Below, piece by piece: positions 15,939-24,399 of a DNA stretch of 64,000 nt. Within the stretch, counting starts at the first letter, position 1. Every line of letters starts with the position of its first letter. A program made the translations under genes and the position numbers. The notes beneath the pieces were generated by a model. That model saw only the letters and a list, made by a program, of their open reading frames with translations. It searched no databases and was not told the DNA's origin. Source of the stretch: Pseudooceanicola sp050897975 (lineage in GTDB: Bacteria; Pseudomonadota; Alphaproteobacteria; Rhodobacterales; Rhodobacteraceae); the NCBI RefSeq assembly GCF_050897975.1, contig NZ_JBPAXY010000002.1, positions 496,001 through 560,000 on the forward strand, written 5' to 3'.

Positions 15939-18098
15939 ATGACCGACTATGTCAGCCGCGCCGGCCTGTCCGTGGCCACGGATCTGGCCGATCTGATCGA
16001 AGGGCAGGTTCTGCCCGGACTGCCCGTCACCGCCGAGCATTTCTGGGCCGGTTATGCCCGTCTGCTGCGCGATCTGGTGCCGGAAAACCTGGCCCTGCTG
16101 GAAACGCGTGACCGCCTTCAGGCGCAGATCGACGCCTGGCTGACCGAACGCAAGGGCCAGCCCTGGGATGGCGCCGCCTATCGCGCCTTCCTGACCGAGA
16201 TCGGCTATATCGTGCCCGAGGGGCCGGAGTTCTCGATCGGCACCCAGAATGTCGATGACGAGATCGCCCGCGTGGCCGGGCCGCAGCTGGTGGTGCCGAT
16301 CACCAATGGCCGCTTCGCCCTGAACGCCGCCAATGCTCGCTGGGGATCGCTTTACGACGCGCTGTACGGCACCGACGCCCTGCCGGGCGCGCCCGAGGGC
16401 AAGGGCTATGACCCCAAGCGCGGCGCGCAGGCGGTGGCCTGGGCGGCCGAGTTCCTGGACACTGCCGTGCCGCTGAAGTCGATCTCGCATACCGAGGTCA
16501 GCGAGTATTTCCGCGAGGGCGGCGAGCTGCTGGCCCGGGCGGCCTCTGGCGTGCATGGGTTCAAGGATCCTTCGGTCTTCGTGGGCTATGCCGAAGAGGG
16601 GGCCACGGCCACCTATATGCTGCGCCACAACGGGTTGCATATCGGCCTGCTGATCGACCCCAGCCACCCGGTGGGCCGCGACAGCGCGGCGGGGCTGCGC
16701 GATGTGCTGCTGGAATCGGCCCTGACCGCCATCCAGGACTGCGAAGACAGCGTGGCCTGCGTCGATGCCCAGGACAAGGTTCTGGCCTATTCCAACTGGC
16801 TGGGCCTGATGAAGGGCGACCTGGCCGAAACCTTCGAGAAGGGCGGGCAGGTCATGACCCGCGCCCTGGCCCCCGATCTTGCACTGACCGCGCCCGAGGG
16901 CGGCGCCCTGACCCTGCCGGGCCGCGCCCTGCTGCTGGTGCGCAACGTGGGCCATCTGATGACCACCGACGCGGTGCTGTTCGAGGGCGAAGAGACCCCG
17001 GAAGGGATGCTGGACGCCATGGTCACCGTGGCCTGCGCCATGCATGACCTGAAGAAGACCGAGGGCCCCCGCAACTCTCGCGCCGGGTCGGTCTATGTGG
17101 TGAAGCCCAAGATGCACGGCCCCGAGGAAGTGGCCTTTGCCGACCGCCTGTATGCCGGGGTCGAGGCCGAGCTGGGCCTGCCGATGAACACCGTCAAGCT
17201 GGGGGTGATGGACGAGGAACGCCGCACTTCGGTCAACCTGTCGGAATGTCTGCGCCAGGTGAAGGACCGCGTGGTCTTCATCAACACCGGCTTCCTGGAT
17301 CGCACCGGCGACGAGATCCACACCTCGATGCAGGCGGGCGCCTTCGTGCCCAAGGCCGACATGGCCAAGGCCGGTTGGCTGGCCGCCTATGAGCAGGGCA
17401 ATGTGGACGCGGGCCTGACCCTGGGCCTGCAAGGGCGCGGTCAGATCGGCAAGGGCATGTGGGCCAAGCCCGACCGCATGGCCGAGATGCTGGAGGCCAA
17501 GATCGGCCACCCGATGGCCGGGGCCACCACCGCCTGGGTGCCCTCGCCCACGGCCGCCACGCTGCACGCCACCCATTACCACCAGGTGGACGTCTTCGCC
17601 CGCCAGGACGCGCTGAAGGGCCGCGCCGCCGCCTCGCTGGACGCGTTGCTGACGCCGCCGCTGCTGTCGGGGCGCAACCTGACCGAGGAGGAGGTGGCCC
17701 GCGAGGTCGAGAACAATTGCCAGGGGATCCTGGGCTATGTGGTGCGCTGGATCGACCAGGGCGTCGGCTGTTCCAAGGTGCCCGACATCAACGATGTGGG
17801 CCTGATGGAAGACCGCGCCACCCTGCGGATCTCGTCGCAGTATCTGGCCAACTGGTTGCTGCACGGGCTGGTGACCGAGGCCCAGGTCGAGGACGCCCTG
17901 CGCCGTATGGCGGTCAAGGTAGACGCCCAGAACGCGGGCGATCCGGCCTATATCCCCATGGCGCCCGATTTCGACGGCGTGGCCTTTGCCGCGGCGCGCG
18001 ACCTGATCTTTACCGGGGTCGCCCAGCCCTCGGGCTATACCGAACCGGTGCTGCACGCGCGGCGCCGCGAAGCCAAGGCCAAGGAGGCCGCCCAATGA
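15939..18098 (+). CDS. glcB: Malate synthase G
   Basis: 719 aa, the length of the large monomeric G isoform, which condenses glyoxylate with acetyl-CoA to malate. Typical blocks are PENLALLETRDRLQ near the N-terminus, NAANARWGSLYDALYGTD, QDCEDSVACVDAQDK (with the metal-binding Glu/Asp region), PRNSRAGSVYVVKPKMHGP with the catalytic arginine, and GQIGKGMWAKPD. CAGGAG lies 8 bp before the ATG. The last codon overlaps the next gene as ATGA. The pair suits growth on glycolate/glyoxylate or acetate; isocitrate lyase is not in the window. Confidence 0.97.
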   Translation: MTDYVSRAGLSVATDLADLIEGQVLPGLPVTAEHFWAGYARLLRDLVPENLALLETRDRLQAQIDAWLTERKGQPWDGAAYRAFLTEIGYIVPEGPEFSIGTQNVDDEIARVAGPQLVVPITNGRFALNAANARWGSLYDALYGTDALPGAPEGKGYDPKRGAQAVAWAAEFLDTAVPLKSISHTEVSEYFREGGELLARAASGVHGFKDPSVFVGYAEEGATATYMLRHNGLHIGLLIDPSHPVGRDSAAGLRDVLLESALTAIQDCEDSVACVDAQDKVLAYSNWLGLMKGDLAETFEKGGQVMTRALAPDLALTAPEGGALTLPGRALLLVRNVGHLMTTDAVLFEGEETPEGMLDAMVTVACAMHDLKKTEGPRNSRAGSVYVVKPKMHGPEEVAFADRLYAGVEAELGLPMNTVKLGVMDEERRTSVNLSECLRQVKDRVVFINTGFLDRTGDEIHTSMQAGAFVPKADMAKAGWLAAYEQGNVDAGLTLGLQGRGQIGKGMWAKPDRMAEMLEAKIGHPMAGATTAWVPSPTAATLHATHYHQVDVFARQDALKGRAAASLDALLTPPLLSGRNLTEEEVAREVENNCQGILGYVVRWIDQGVGCSKVPDINDVGLMEDRATLRISSQYLANWLLHGLVTEAQVEDALRRMAVKVDAQNAGDPAYIPMAPDFDGVAFAAARDLIFTGVAQPSGYTEPVLHARRREAKAKEAAQ

Positions 18099-18517
18099 TC
18101 CAGATCACCCGTTTGGACCTTGCCGATGCCCGCGTTCTGCTGGAGGGCGCCAAGGCCAAGGCCGCCGAGATCGGCGTGCCCATGTGCATTGCCATCACCG
18201 ACGAAAGCGGCAACCTGCTGGCCTTCGAGCGGATGGAGGGCGGCAAGGTGACCTCTATCACCGTGGCCATCGACAAGAGCTTTACCGCCTCGGGGGCCAA
18301 GAAGGCGACCCATGACTATGGCACCGCCTCGCAGCCCGGCGCCCCGGCCTATGGCATCGCCTCGGCCATTGGCGGGCGGCTGATGGTCGTGGCGGGGGGC
18401 CTGCCGGTGATGGCGGGCGGCGACTGCGTCGGCGGCATCGGCGTCAGTTCCGGCACGCCGGGGCAGGACCGCGAGGTGGCCGAGGCCGGGATCGCGGCCT
18501 TCGAGGCGACGCTTTAA
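18095..18517 (+). CDS. GlcG/HbpS-like protein (DUF336)
   Basis: 140 aa. The fold is recognised by AITDESGNLLAFERMEGG, a central KKATHDYG and the glycine-rich end VMAGGDCVGGIGVSSGTPGQD. In E. coli a member (GlcG) is encoded in the glycolate operon next to malate synthase, and others (HbpS) bind haem; the biochemical role of the glc-linked type is not settled. Its start codon overlaps the glcB stop (ATGA), so the two are translationally coupled and probably act in the same pathway. Confidence 0.85.
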   Translation: MIQITRLDLADARVLLEGAKAKAAEIGVPMCIAITDESGNLLAFERMEGGKVTSITVAIDKSFTASGAKKATHDYGTASQPGAPAYGIASAIGGRLMVVAGGLPVMAGGDCVGGIGVSSGTPGQDREVAEAGIAAFEATL

Positions 18518-18543
18518 GCGGCATCTGCCTTTGCGAGCTAGAC

Positions 18544-18570
18544 CGGCGGCCCCTGCGGGGGCCGTCTGGC
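18544..18570. terminator. Hairpin between glcG-like gene and radC
   Basis: GGCCCC and GGGGCC around a TGCG loop, extendable on both sides, in the gap between two convergent genes. T tracts are poor, so termination is only likely. Confidence 0.4.
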
Positions 18571-18591
18571 GTTTCGGGGGCTATGTCGGGG

Positions 18592-19353
18592 CTACAGGTA
18601 CCCTTCAGAGCGGAAGGACAGCTCGCGTGAGCGGCCGACGATGATGTGGTCATGCAGCGCCAGGCCCAGGGCCTCGGCCGCGGCCTCGATCTGGGCGGTC
18701 ATGTCGATATCGGCCTGCGAGGGCGAGGGATCGCCAGAGGGGTGGTTGTGCACCAGGATCAGCGCGCTGGCGTTCAGTTGCAGGGCGCGTTTGACCACCT
18801 CGCGCGGGTAAACGGGCACATGGTCGACGGTGCCCTTGCCCTGTTCCTCATCCGCGATCAGCACGTTCTTCCGGTCCAGGTAGAGGACGCGGAACTGTTC
18901 GGTTTCGCGATGCGCCATGGCGGTGTGGCAATAGTCCAGCAGCGCATCCCAGGAGCTGACCACGGGGCGTTGCATCACCCGCGCGCGGGCCAGGCGCTGG
19001 GCGGCGGCCTCGATGATCTTCAGCTCGCAGATCACGGCCTCGCCGACCTCGTGCTGTTCCAGCAGCTGATCGCGCGGGGCGCTGATGACGCCATTGAAAT
19101 CGCCGAAGCGTTGCAGCAGGCGGCGGGCCAGCGGTTTCATGTCCTGGCGGCTGTTGGCGCGGAAAAGGACCAGTTCCAGCATCTCGTAATCGGGCAGGGC
19201 CGCCGCGCCCCCCTGCATGAAGCGTTCGCGCAGGCGTTTGCGGTGGTCGCCGATATAAGAGGGCAGGCGGCCGGATTTCAGCGGCTGCACCGGGGCCTCG
19301 TCGCTGTCGAAGAGCGAGGGGGCGCTGTCGGAAAAGGCGGCGGGTCTGGTCAT
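18592..19353 (-). CDS. radC: RadC-family JAMM protein (DUF2466)
   Basis: 253 aa from MTRPAAFSDSAP. A helix-hairpin-helix-like N-terminal part (about 35-125) is followed by a JAMM/MPN+ metalloprotease-like domain with HNHPSGDPSPSQAD, giving the metal ligands HxH-x(n)-D. Despite the name, family members are not established DNA-repair enzymes; a nuclease/helicase-linked role and peptidase activity have both been suggested. The frame is open 7 codons further up. It is convergent with the glcB pair and downstream of dnaJ, separated from it by a large hairpin structure. Confidence 0.88.
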   Translation of the reverse strand: MTRPAAFSDSAPSLFDSDEAPVQPLKSGRLPSYIGDHRKRLRERFMQGGAAALPDYEMLELVLFRANSRQDMKPLARRLLQRFGDFNGVISAPRDQLLEQHEVGEAVICELKIIEAAAQRLARARVMQRPVVSSWDALLDYCHTAMAHRETEQFRVLYLDRKNVLIADEEQGKGTVDHVPVYPREVVKRALQLNASALILVHNHPSGDPSPSQADIDMTAQIEAAAEALGLALHDHIIVGRSRELSFRSEGYL

Positions 19354-19487
19354 GCGGCCAGCCTGCGCCCGCAATGGTTAGCGTTCGGTTAAGGGGCGCG
19401 CGCCACGCAGGAAAAAGGGCGGCACGGGGCCGCCCTGGTTGGAGTAATGAGTGGGTATAGGGGCCCCGTGACCGGGGCTCCGCCCGT

Positions 19488-19548
19488 GAATTGCCCAAAA
19501 GGTCCACTGGACCTTTTGCCGGGGCCGAAGGCCCCGGTTTGGCAATTC
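19488..19548. terminator. Nested cruciform at the 3' end of dnaJ
   Basis: An outer repeat GAATTGCC (19488-19495) / GGCAATTC (19541-19548) encloses two perfect hairpins: AAAAGGTCC-AC?TGG-type stem AAAAGGTCCA / TGGACCTTTT (19497-19516) and CCGGGGCC / GGCCCCGG (about 19519-19537). The outer arm reaches into the dnaJ stop codon. Read on the minus strand, it would fold as a three-way junction with TTTT at the end of the second hairpin, a plausible terminator and RNA-stability element. Confidence 0.65.
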
Positions 19549-20695
19549 ACCCCTTCATCGAATCCCAGAAGTTCTTGACGGATTTGAAGAAGCCTTCGCT
19601 CTCGGGGTTGTTCTCTTCCGATAGGTCCTCGAACTCGCGCAGCAGTTCCTTTTGCCGCCCGGTCAGGTTCACCGGGGTCTCGACCGCCAGTTCGATGAAC
19701 ATGTCGCCCGCGCCGCCGCCACGCAGCGCCGGCATCCCCTTGCCGCGCAGGCGCATCTGGCGGCCCGATTGCGACCCTTCGGGGATCTTCACCCGCGAGC
19801 GTCCGCCATCCATCGTCGGCACCTCGATGTCGCCGCCCAGGGCGGCGGTGGCCATCGACACCGGCACGCGGCAGAACAGGTTGGTCCCGTCGCGTTCGAA
19901 GATCGGATGCTTGGCCACCTCGATGAAGATATAGAGGTCGCCCGCAGGCCCGCCGCGCATCCCGGCCTCGCCCTCGCCGCCCAGGCGAATGCGGGTGCCG
20001 GTTTCCACCCCGGCGGGGATGTTCACCGACAGCTGCCGGTCGCGATCGACGCGGCCCTGGCCGCCACAGGCCTTGCAGGGGTTCTTGATGATCTGGCCCA
20101 GGCCCGAACAGGTCGGGCAGGTGCGTTCGACGGTGAAGAAACCCTGCTGCGCGCGCACCTTGCCCATGCCGGAACAGGTGGGGCAGGTGGTGGGCTCGGC
20201 GCCGCCCTCGGCGCCCGTGCCCTCGCAGACCGTACATTGCACCGATGTCGGCACGTTGATGGTCTTTTGCAGGCCGGTATAGGCCTCTTCCAGGGTCACC
20301 CGCAGGTTATAGCGCAGGTCGGCGCCCCGGGTGGCGCGCTGGCGCCCGCCGGGCTGGCGCCCGCCCATGAAATCGCCGAACAGGTCGTCGAACACATCCG
20401 AGAAGGCCGAGGCGAAATCGGCATTGCCGCCGGGGCCACCGCCACCGGGGCGCCCGCCGCCCATGCCACCCTCGAAGGCCGCATGGCCATAGCGGTCATA
20501 GGCTGCCTTCTTGTCGGCGTCCTTGAGACAGTCGTAGGCCTCGTTCACTTCTTTGAACTGGTCTTCGGCCTGGGGGTTGTCTGCGTTGCGGTCGGGGTGA
20601 AGTTCCTTCGCCTTCTTGCGATAGGCCTTCTTGATCTCGTCCGCAGAGGCGCCCTTGCTCAGGCCGAGAACCTCGTAATAGTCACGTTTTGCCAC
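19547..20695 (-). CDS. dnaJ: Chaperone DnaJ (Hsp40)
   Basis: 382 aa co-chaperone that delivers clients to DnaK and stimulates its ATPase. The J domain (1-70) has HPD at 33-35. A Gly/Phe-rich stretch (about 75-110) and a zinc domain with four repeats (CTVCEGTG, CPTCSGMG, CPTCSGLG, CKACGGQG) follow, and then the C-terminal substrate-binding domains. The start codon is GTG with AAGGGATATCC upstream. It follows dnaK with a 90-bp gap holding a GC hairpin (20728-20757), and is probably co-transcribed from the dnaK heat-shock promoter. Confidence 0.97.
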   Translation of the reverse strand: MAKRDYYEVLGLSKGASADEIKKAYRKKAKELHPDRNADNPQAEDQFKEVNEAYDCLKDADKKAAYDRYGHAAFEGGMGGGRPGGGGPGGNADFASAFSDVFDDLFGDFMGGRQPGGRQRATRGADLRYNLRVTLEEAYTGLQKTINVPTSVQCTVCEGTGAEGGAEPTTCPTCSGMGKVRAQQGFFTVERTCPTCSGLGQIIKNPCKACGGQGRVDRDRQLSVNIPAGVETGTRIRLGGEGEAGMRGGPAGDLYIFIEVAKHPIFERDGTNLFCRVPVSMATAALGGDIEVPTMDGGRSRVKIPEGSQSGRQMRLRGKGMPALRGGGAGDMFIELAVETPVNLTGRQKELLREFEDLSEENNPESEGFFKSVKNFWDSMKG

Positions 20696-20727
20696 GGTAG
20701 GATATCCCTTGCCTCAGGAACGTTGAA

Positions 20728-20757
20728 GGCCGGCCCGCCCGAAGGGAGGACCGGCCC
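20728..20757 (-). other. Intercistronic hairpin between dnaK and dnaJ
   Basis: GGCCGG...CCGGCC with internal matches and no T tract. It may stabilise the dnaK message or partly terminate, giving more DnaK than DnaJ. Confidence 0.45.
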
Positions 20758-20786
20758 CAGAGGTTCCTCAGCGTGGGCTGAACAGA

Positions 20787-22706
20787 TCAGCCACGCTTGT
20801 TGTCATCCAGATCCTCGAAGTCGGCATCGACGATATTGTCGTCGTCCGAGGCCCCGCCCGAGGCGTCGTCAGCGGCCTGGGGCTCGTCCGAGCCTTCGTC
20901 CTGCTGCGACTTGTAGATCGCCTCGCCCAGACGCATGGCCGCTTCGGTGACGTTCTGGATACCGGCGCGGATTTTCTCGGCGTTGTCGGTTTCCAGCTCG
21001 TCCTTCAGGGCGGCCACGGCCAGTTCGATCGCCTCGACGGTCGAGGGGTCGACCTTGTCGCCGTGATCCTCGATCGACTTCTCGGTCGAATGGATCAGGC
21101 TTTCGGCCTGGTTGCGGGCCTCGACCAGGTCCTTGCGGGCCTTGTCGGCTTCGGCGTTCTCTTCGGCGTCCTTCACCATCTGTTCGATGTCGGCGTCGCT
21201 GAGGCCACCCGAGGCCTGGATGGTGATCTTCTGTTCCTTGTTGGTGCCCTTGTCCTTGGCGGAAACCGACACGATGCCGTTGGCGTCGATGTCGAAGGTC
21301 ACCTCGATCTGGGGCATCCCACGGGGCGCCGGCGGGATGTCTTCCAGGTTGAACTGGCCAAGCATCTTGTTGTCGGCGGCCATCTCACGCTCACCCTGGA
21401 ACACGCGGATCGTCACGGCGTTCTGGTTGTCCTCGGCGGTCGAGAAGACCTGGGACTTCTTGGTGGGGATGGTCGTGTTGCGGTCGATCAGACGGGTGAA
21501 CACGCCACCCAGCGTTTCGATGCCCAGGGACAGGGGCGTCACGTCCAGCAGGACCACGTCCTTGACGTCACCTTGCAGAACACCGGCCTGGATGGCGGCG
21601 CCCATGGCGACCACTTCGTCCGGGTTCACGCCCTTGTGGGGTTCCTTGCCGAAGAACTTGGTCACTTCCTCGACCACGCGGGGCATCCGGGTCATACCGC
21701 CGACCAGGACGACCTCGTCGATGTCGCCGGTGGACAGACCGGCATCCTTCAGCGCGGCCTGGCAGGGCTTGATCGAGGCCTTGATCAGATCCGACACCAG
21801 GCTTTCCAGCTTGGCGCGGGTCAGCTTCATCACCATGTGCAGCGGCTGACCGTTCGACCCCATCGAGATGAAGGGCTGGTTGATCTCGGTCGACTGGCTG
21901 GACGACAGTTCGATCTTGGCCTTCTCTGCCGCCTCTTTCAGGCGTTGCAGGGCCATCTTGTCCTGACGCAGGTCGACGTTGTTCTCTTTCTTGAACTCCT
22001 CGGCCAGGTAGTTGACGATCTTCATGTCGAAGTCTTCGCCGCCCAGGTGGGTGTCGCCGTTGGTCGACTTCACCTCGAAGAGGCCATCGTCGATTTCCAG
22101 GATGGTCACGTCGAAGGTACCACCGCCAAGGTCATAGACCGCGATGGTGTGGGTTTCTTCCTTGTCCAGACCATAGGCCAGGGCAGCGGCGGTCGGCTCG
22201 TTGATGATCCGCAGCACTTCCAGACCGGCGATCTTGCCGGCGTCCTTGGTGGCCTGACGCTGGGCGTCGTTGAAGTAGGCCGGGACGGTGATGACCGCCT
22301 GGGTCACTTCCTCGCCGAGGTAGCTTTCGGCGGTTTCCTTCATCTTGCCGAGGATGAAGGCTGAGATTTGAGAGGGCGAGTATTTCTCGCCACGGGCCTC
22401 GACCCATGCGTCACCATTGCCGCCGTCGACGATGGTGTAGGGGAGGTTGGATTTGTCCGCGGACAGGGCCGGGTCGCTGGCGCGACGGCCGATCAGGCGT
22501 TTGACGCCGAACACGGTGTTGGTGGAGTTGGTCACGGCCTGGCGCTTGGCGCTCTGGCCGACCAGCCGCTCTTCTTCGGTGAAGGCGACGATCGAAGGCG
22601 TGGTGCGTGCGCCTTCAGAGTTTTCGATGACCTTCGGCTGGGCGCCGTCCATGATGGCGACGCAGGAGTTGGTGGTGCCGAGGTCGATCCCGATCACTTT
22701 ACCCAT
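20787..22706 (-). CDS. dnaK: Chaperone DnaK (Hsp70)
   Basis: 639 aa ATP-dependent chaperone. Start ATG at 22706 (MGKVIGIDLGTTNSC) with AAGGGA 9 bp upstream; the frame also allows a TTG 3 codons earlier. The nucleotide-binding domain shows IDLGTTNSC, YDLGGGTFDV and VLVGGMTRMP. The DVTPLSLGIETLGG linker region leads into the substrate-binding domain, and the acidic C-terminus (DNIVDADFEDLDDN) is the alphaproteobacterial form. It is the first gene of the dnaKJ operon, behind a match to the sigma-32 promoter. Confidence 0.98.
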   Translation of the reverse strand: MGKVIGIDLGTTNSCVAIMDGAQPKVIENSEGARTTPSIVAFTEEERLVGQSAKRQAVTNSTNTVFGVKRLIGRRASDPALSADKSNLPYTIVDGGNGDAWVEARGEKYSPSQISAFILGKMKETAESYLGEEVTQAVITVPAYFNDAQRQATKDAGKIAGLEVLRIINEPTAAALAYGLDKEETHTIAVYDLGGGTFDVTILEIDDGLFEVKSTNGDTHLGGEDFDMKIVNYLAEEFKKENNVDLRQDKMALQRLKEAAEKAKIELSSSQSTEINQPFISMGSNGQPLHMVMKLTRAKLESLVSDLIKASIKPCQAALKDAGLSTGDIDEVVLVGGMTRMPRVVEEVTKFFGKEPHKGVNPDEVVAMGAAIQAGVLQGDVKDVVLLDVTPLSLGIETLGGVFTRLIDRNTTIPTKKSQVFSTAEDNQNAVTIRVFQGEREMAADNKMLGQFNLEDIPPAPRGMPQIEVTFDIDANGIVSVSAKDKGTNKEQKITIQASGGLSDADIEQMVKDAEENAEADKARKDLVEARNQAESLIHSTEKSIEDHGDKVDPSTVEAIELAVAALKDELETDNAEKIRAGIQNVTEAAMRLGEAIYKSQQDEGSDEPQAADDASGGASDDDNIVDADFEDLDDNKRG

Positions 22707-22821
22707 GGTTTGCAATCCCTTCTACTTAAGGCGATGGTCCAGAAGTCCGACCCGTTACGGCATCGGCCTTCCGCGACCCGGTCCGGCGGGGGTTTTGGCC
22801 CCGCCCGCCGGGCTCAAGGGT

Positions 22822-22850
22822 ATATAAGGAGGGGGTTTCGGCCCTGCAAG
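22822..22850 (-). promoter_or_regulatory. Heat-shock (sigma-32/RpoH) promoter of dnaK
   Basis: On the minus strand CTTG (22850-22847), an 18-bp spacer and CTTATAT (22828-22822) fit the alphaproteobacterial heat-shock pattern CTTG-N16-18-CYTATNT. It lies 116 bp upstream of the dnaK start codon. The match is by eye against a consensus recalled from the literature. Confidence 0.65.
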
Positions 22851-23057
22851 CCGGTCACAAGCGCGAGATCGGCAAAATTTCCGCTTGGTCCGGCTTTTGC
22901 GCCATTGCCCCGGGTTTGCGTCGCGAAATGTTGCAATGTCAGGAAAACGGGGCGCCGCCGAAGGGGCGCGGCGGCAGGGGCAATCTGTTGTGTCCGTCGC
23001 CGAAAGATCCCCTACATAGGGGAATAATCCGCCGCCCGAGCCAAAGAGGATAGCCCG

Positions 23058-23669
23058 ATGTCGCCCGATCCCACCCTGACCCTGCGCGGCGTCCAGATCT
23101 GGCAGGGATTTCTTGATCGCCCCGCGCAAGAGGCCCTGTTGGGGGATCTGCGGGCGGTGCAGCAGGCCGCGCCGCTGTTCTCGCCGGAAACCCGCTGGGG
23201 CAAGAAGATGTCGGTGCGCATGACCTCGGCGGGGAAATACGGCTGGTATTCCGACCGGCGCGGCTATCGCTATGAGCGGCGTCACCCCTCGGGCGCCGAC
23301 TGGCCGCCCATTCCCGACAGCGTGCTGCGGATCTGGTCGGCGCTGACCGGGCTGACCCGGCAGCCCGATTGCTGTCTGGTGAACCTTTACGGCGAGGGCG
23401 CGAAGATGGGCCTGCACCAGGACCGGGACGAGGCCGATTTTTCCTGGCCCGTCCTGTCGGTCTCGCTGGGCGACGAGGGGCTTTTCCGCATCGGCAATAC
23501 AGAGCGCGGCGGCAAGACCGAAAGCCTGTGGCTGAAAAGCGGCGACGTGCTGATCCTGGGCGGAGAGGCGCGGCTGCTCTACCACGGGGTGGACCGGATC
23601 CGCTTTGGGTCTTCCACGCTGCTGGCCCAGGGCGGGCGGATCAACCTGACCTGCCGGGTGGTGGACTAG
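23058..23669 (+). CDS. alkB: AlkB-family alkylated-DNA dioxygenase
   Basis: 203 aa Fe(II)/2-oxoglutarate oxygenase that reverses N-alkyl damage on DNA bases. The iron ligands His120 and Asp122 (GLHQDRDE) and His176 (LYHGVDRI) are present, and RINLTCR (194-200) supplies the 2-oxoglutarate-binding arginines. LVNLYGEGAKMGLH is a strong family block. The gene is divergent from dnaK, with a short inverted repeat CCCCTACATAGGGG (about 23010-23023) upstream. Its TAG stop lies in a palindrome shared with the convergent neighbour. Confidence 0.95.
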   Translation: MSPDPTLTLRGVQIWQGFLDRPAQEALLGDLRAVQQAAPLFSPETRWGKKMSVRMTSAGKYGWYSDRRGYRYERRHPSGADWPPIPDSVLRIWSALTGLTRQPDCCLVNLYGEGAKMGLHQDRDEADFSWPVLSVSLGDEGLFRIGNTERGGKTESLWLKSGDVLILGGEARLLYHGVDRIRFGSSTLLAQGGRINLTCRVVD

Positions 23670-23681
23670 GGTGCCCTAGTC
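23664..23681. repeat. Palindrome holding both stop codons of convergent genes
   Basis: GACTAGGG / CCCTAGTC around TG. The TAG of alkB (23667-23669) and the TAG of the opposite gene (23678-23676) sit in mirrored arms, only 6 bp apart. It could be a compact bidirectional transcription end. Confidence 0.6.
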
Positions 23682-24323
23682 GTTCGGATCGGTGATGGTC
23701 AGGGTGCAGCAGCCGGTCATCAGGCGATAGCGTTCCTCGCCCTCGTGCCGCCCGTTCAGCACCAGCCCCACCGAGAAGCCGTAAAGGCTGTCGGACATCC
23801 CGTCTGAACACAGTTCCCGACGCATCACGCCGGTCACCGTCAACTCTTCCGACCGCGCCGACAGGGCATAGATCCGGTCGCCCGGGGCGTCGTCCTCCAG
23901 CATGGTCAGCACCGGCCATCGGCCGCTGTCGGGGGTTTCCAGCACGTAATGGGCGTCAGAGGCGCGGGCCATGAGCCAGAAGGGCTCGGTGCCGAAACAG
24001 GCCAGGTCCGACGACAGGAACATGCTGCGCTGAGGCATCGCCCGCAGGTAGCGCATCGAGACCCAGCCCTGGCGTCCCTCCAGGTTGACTTGCCCCCAGC
24101 CGGTGGCGGGGTCCAGGCGGATCACTTCGACCCGTTCGGCGTCGGGGTCGAAGCTGCCCAGGATCTCGGCCCGGGCAGAGGGCGCGGCGCGGATGTTCAG
24201 CCGGTCGTTCGCGGCCACCCCGGTGACGGCATAAAGCGCGGGCAGCTGCGGCTGTGCCCGGGCCGTGCCGGGCAGGGCCAGGGCGATCAGGCAGAGGCAG
24301 AGCAGGGACAGAAGGCGGGACAT
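23676..24323 (-). CDS. Secreted SH3b-domain protein of unknown function
   Basis: 215 aa from ATG 24323, which yields a clean signal peptide MSRLLSLLCLCLIALALPGTARA. A bacterial SH3 domain covers about residues 30-92 (RLNIRAAPSARAEILG...GWGQVNLEGRQGWVSMRYL). The second half has the block CFGTEPFWL, seen in small periplasmic or lipoprotein-like families, and ends with a MTGCCTLTITD cysteine pair. It is probably a periplasmic wall-associated protein; its function is unknown. The longer upstream frame is not needed. Confidence 0.8.
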   Translation of the reverse strand: MSRLLSLLCLCLIALALPGTARAQPQLPALYAVTGVAANDRLNIRAAPSARAEILGSFDPDAERVEVIRLDPATGWGQVNLEGRQGWVSMRYLRAMPQRSMFLSSDLACFGTEPFWLMARASDAHYVLETPDSGRWPVLTMLEDDAPGDRIYALSARSEELTVTGVMRRELCSDGMSDSLYGFSVGLVLNGRHEGEERYRLMTGCCTLTITDPND

Positions 24324-24399
24324 GGCGGCAGGCTCCGGGACGGGGTCTCTGGCCCAGCTTGCCCCGCGCGGGGCCGTCAGGCCAGGGAAAACGTCGCCC

